DNA of 37,619 nucleotides from Citricoccus sp. CH26A (GTDB lineage Bacteria; Actinomycetota; Actinomycetes; Actinomycetales; Micrococcaceae): positions 1 to 37,619 of the forward strand of contig NZ_AFXQ01000027.1 in NCBI RefSeq assembly GCF_000224415.1, written 5' to 3'. Numbering within the stretch: the first letter of the stretch is position 1; the number at the start of each line of letters is the position of its first letter. The translations under genes were made by a program, and so were the position numbers. The notes beneath the pieces were generated by a model. That model ran no database searches. It worked only from the letters and a program-made list of their open reading frames with translations, and was not told where the DNA came from. Of this stretch, positions 35,979 through 37,619 are shown piece by piece.

Positions 35979-36371
35979 GCCACCGAGGAGCCCCAGACCC
36001 TCAACACCACCATGCTGGGCCAGCAGGTCGCCATCCAGGCGATCCCGGTGCAGTGGACGTTCACGTACGGCGACGGCACCGCCCCCTTGGTCAGCACCAC
36101 TCCGGGCGGTCCGCAGCGCGAGTTCAACCAGGAGACCACCACGTCCCACGCCTACCAGCAGACCGGTACCTTCCCGGTCACGGTGGCCACCGCCTACCGG
36201 GGACAGTTCTCCGTCAACGGTGGCCCCTGGATCGCCATTCCCGGCACCGCCAGCGTGCCCAGCACCCCGGTTGAGGCCGACATCTGGCGATCCGAGGCCA
36301 AGAACGTCGCCGAGGACTGCCATCAGAACCCCGACGGCTGGGCGTGCGCCAACCCCTTCATCGAAGACTGA
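35967..36371 (+). pseudogene. 3' part of the interrupted PKD-domain protein gene
   Basis: These 134 codons plus stop encode TNFYATEEPQTLNTTMLGQQ, then a PKD domain (VQWTFTYGDGTAP, TSHAYQQTGTFPVTV) and a C-terminal tail with two Cys (EDCHQNPDGWAC). PKD domains are Ig-like folds of extracellular proteins. There is no start codon with a ribosome binding site, so the fragment is probably silent while the element is in place. In frame it continues exactly from the 5' part at 24009. Codon use is high-GC like the chromosome. Confidence 0.88.
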
Positions 36372-36427
36372 CCTGCCGCCCCACGACGATGCCGGTGGAT
36401 GAGGCGCTGGGCCCCTCGACCCCGCTG

Positions 36428-36835
36428 CTAGCGCAGGGCACCGGCTCCCTGGAGGTCGCCGTCCGGTCGTCCCGCCGCTGCCCGGCCGTCGACCGCGATC
36501 CCCGAGCCTGCGCGTCCGTCGCTCGGGCGGACGTCAGAGGAGACGCCACGACCGAGCCCCGCCCGGGGCCGTGGTTCCCGATGGCGCAGGTACATCGCGA
36601 GCATGAAGGCCGAGGTCAGGAGGTAGAAGCCATGCAGGGCCCAGATGGGACCGGTCGGCAGGCTGAACACGTAGACGGAGTGCACGACGTTGCCGAGGTT
36701 CGCCAGCAAGAGGTTGCCCAGACTGTACGACGCCAGGTCCCGGGTCCGCACGGCCTTGATCAGCATCGGCAGCACGCTGCCGACGAAGACGATGGAGGAG
36801 ATCACTCCCGCCAGTACCGCCAGGTCGAAGTCCAT
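36428..36835 (-). CDS. Small PQ-loop/SemiSWEET-like membrane protein
   Basis: A 135-residue protein with three membrane segments in its first 85 residues (about 5-25, 38-57 and 62-82). The pattern SVLPMLIKAVRTRDLASYSLGN resembles the PQ-loop of SemiSWEET-type transporters, which have three helices and dimerise. The 50-residue C-terminus is Gly/Arg/Ala-rich and probably disordered. The substrate is unknown. The ATG is at 36835, and the gene is divergent to the alpha/beta hydrolase gene. Confidence 0.75.
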   Translation of the reverse strand: MDFDLAVLAGVISSIVFVGSVLPMLIKAVRTRDLASYSLGNLLLANLGNVVHSVYVFSLPTGPIWALHGFYLLTSAFMLAMYLRHREPRPRAGLGRGVSSDVRPSDGRAGSGIAVDGRAAAGRPDGDLQGAGALR

Positions 36836-36988
36836 GGTCGTCGTCGCTCTCCAGATCGGCTGATGCTTCCGGAACCCACGCTAGGAGTCCGCCTCGAGCG
36901 TCGGATCGGGCGAATCCCCCATCTTCATCGGCCGACGATGGGGTGTTTGACCTAGTCCCCCGTTCGCCGTCTGACACCGACGGATCGG

Positions 36989-36994
36989 TAGGCT
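36989..36994 (+). promoter_or_regulatory. Candidate -10 element for the hydrolase gene (leaderless)
   Basis: TAGGCT is followed by 6 nt and the GTG at 37001, the same layout as before the PemK-like gene. No clear -35 box. Confidence 0.4.
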
Positions 36995-37000
36995 GACCGT

Positions 37001-37619
37001 GTGAACACCGAGCGGACCCCAGGCGGCAGACGCCCCCTGCCCATCCGGTGGAGGGATCGCCTCCTCGTCCCCCCGGCCCCGCGCGACACCGCGGTGATCA
37101 CCGGCCACCGGGCGAGGACCCCGGAACGGCGGATCGTCGAGGTGCCGGACCCCGTCTCAGGCCGCGCCACCCCGATCGCCGTCTGGCACTACGCGACGGA
37201 ACCCCGCCAGGGCGCAGAAGGACCCACCACACCGGTGGTCATGATCCACGGGTTCCGCGGCGATCACCATGGGCTGGCGCTGCTCGCCGACTGTCTCCCG
37301 GAGATGGAGTTCTACCTCCCCGAGCTGCCCGGGTTCGGGCACTCCCCCGCCTTCCCGGACGCCGAGCACACCGTCGCGCACTACGCCACGGCCGTGGCCG
37401 CTGCGGTCCAGACGCTGGGCCTGGTCCCGATACCCGCCACCGGGCGCCCGGCCACGGCACCGGAGGCGGCGGCCAGACCCGTGCTCCTCGGTCATTCCTT
37501 CGGGTCCGTGGTCGCGTCGCACCTGGCCGCGGAGCAGCCGTCGCGATGGAGGGAGCTCATCCTCGTCAATCCGATCTGCGAACCGGCCCTGTCCGCCGAC
37601 GGCACCCGCTCAGAACGCA
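37001..37619 (+). CDS. Alpha/beta fold hydrolase (partial, cut by the right edge)
   Basis: The first 206 residues of an alpha/beta hydrolase. VVMIHGFRGDHHG (HGF oxyanion-hole loop) is at about residues 80-92. PELPGFGHSP is the usual segment before the cap. LLGHSFGSVVA supplies the GxSxG nucleophile elbow (serine in GHSFG). The catalytic Asp and His should lie beyond the window. An N-terminal extension of about 60 residues precedes the core. The substrate cannot be inferred. The start is GTG 37001, chosen because the reading frame opens there with a -10 box just upstream. Confidence 0.88.
   Translation, partial: MNTERTPGGRRPLPIRWRDRLLVPPAPRDTAVITGHRARTPERRIVEVPDPVSGRATPIAVWHYATEPRQGAEGPTTPVVMIHGFRGDHHGLALLADCLPEMEFYLPELPGFGHSPAFPDAEHTVAHYATAVAAAVQTLGLVPIPATGRPATAPEAAARPVLLGHSFGSVVASHLAAEQPSRWRELILVNPICEPALSADGTRSER

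Overview
The window is chromosomal DNA from a high-GC actinobacterium, most likely a member of the Micrococcaceae (Arthrobacter, Kocuria, Micrococcus or Citricoccus type). The evidence is the strong G/C third-position bias, frequent GTG and TTG starts, and a typical actinobacterial gene order: phoH-ybeY-CNNM/CorC-era, hrcA-dnaJ2-rsmE, lepA-hemW, rpsT, comEA-comEC-holA, degV, leuS and glpK. The genus is an inference from family-level gene content and was not tested by a search.

Positions 1-22.5 kb are housekeeping. A long minus-strand cluster, hrcA-dnaJ-rsmE-phoH-ybeY-corC-era, runs from a CIRCE heat-shock operator at 6521-6547 off the left edge, with several overlapping genes. DUF3097 and DUF4870 genes follow on the plus strand. 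lepA-hemW (minus) diverges from a solitary PemK/MazF-fold gene and rpsT (plus). rpsT converges on comEA-comEC-holA (minus) at a strong hairpin. degV, leuS (with its own hairpin) and glpK follow on the minus strand.

At 22.7-24.0 kb a DUF6318-type lipoprotein gene overlaps (ATGA) a gene for a secreted protein. That second gene is cut in two. Its 5' part ends at 24009 and its PKD-domain 3' part resumes at 35967, about 12 kb away. Between them lies an integrative element of about 11.96 kb. Joining the flanks at a shared CAAC restores an uninterrupted reading frame of about 331 codons. Just inside the junctions, 14-bp perfect inverted repeats lie exactly 13 bp from the predicted crossover centre on each side, as expected for the attP of a large serine integrase. 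The integrase gene abuts the right end.

The element's left part has lower GC than the chromosome. It carries a complete Hachiman anti-phage system (hamA, a DUF1837 nuclease, and hamB, a Ski2-like helicase) and a DUF2971 gene. Converging on these is an unrecognised, tightly coupled minus-strand unit of three small genes. The right part is higher in GC. It holds a coiled-coil gene with a structured leader, an HNH-endonuclease-like gene with a Cys-rich N-terminus, a small resolvase-type serine recombinase and the large serine integrase. No capsid, terminase or conjugation gene is visible, so it reads as a defence island or phage-satellite-like integrative element.

Right of the element the chromosome resumes with the PKD 3' fragment, a small PQ-loop/SemiSWEET-like membrane protein (minus) and the start of an alpha/beta hydrolase (plus, cut by the window edge). 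No rRNA, tRNA, CRISPR array or insertion sequence was recognised.
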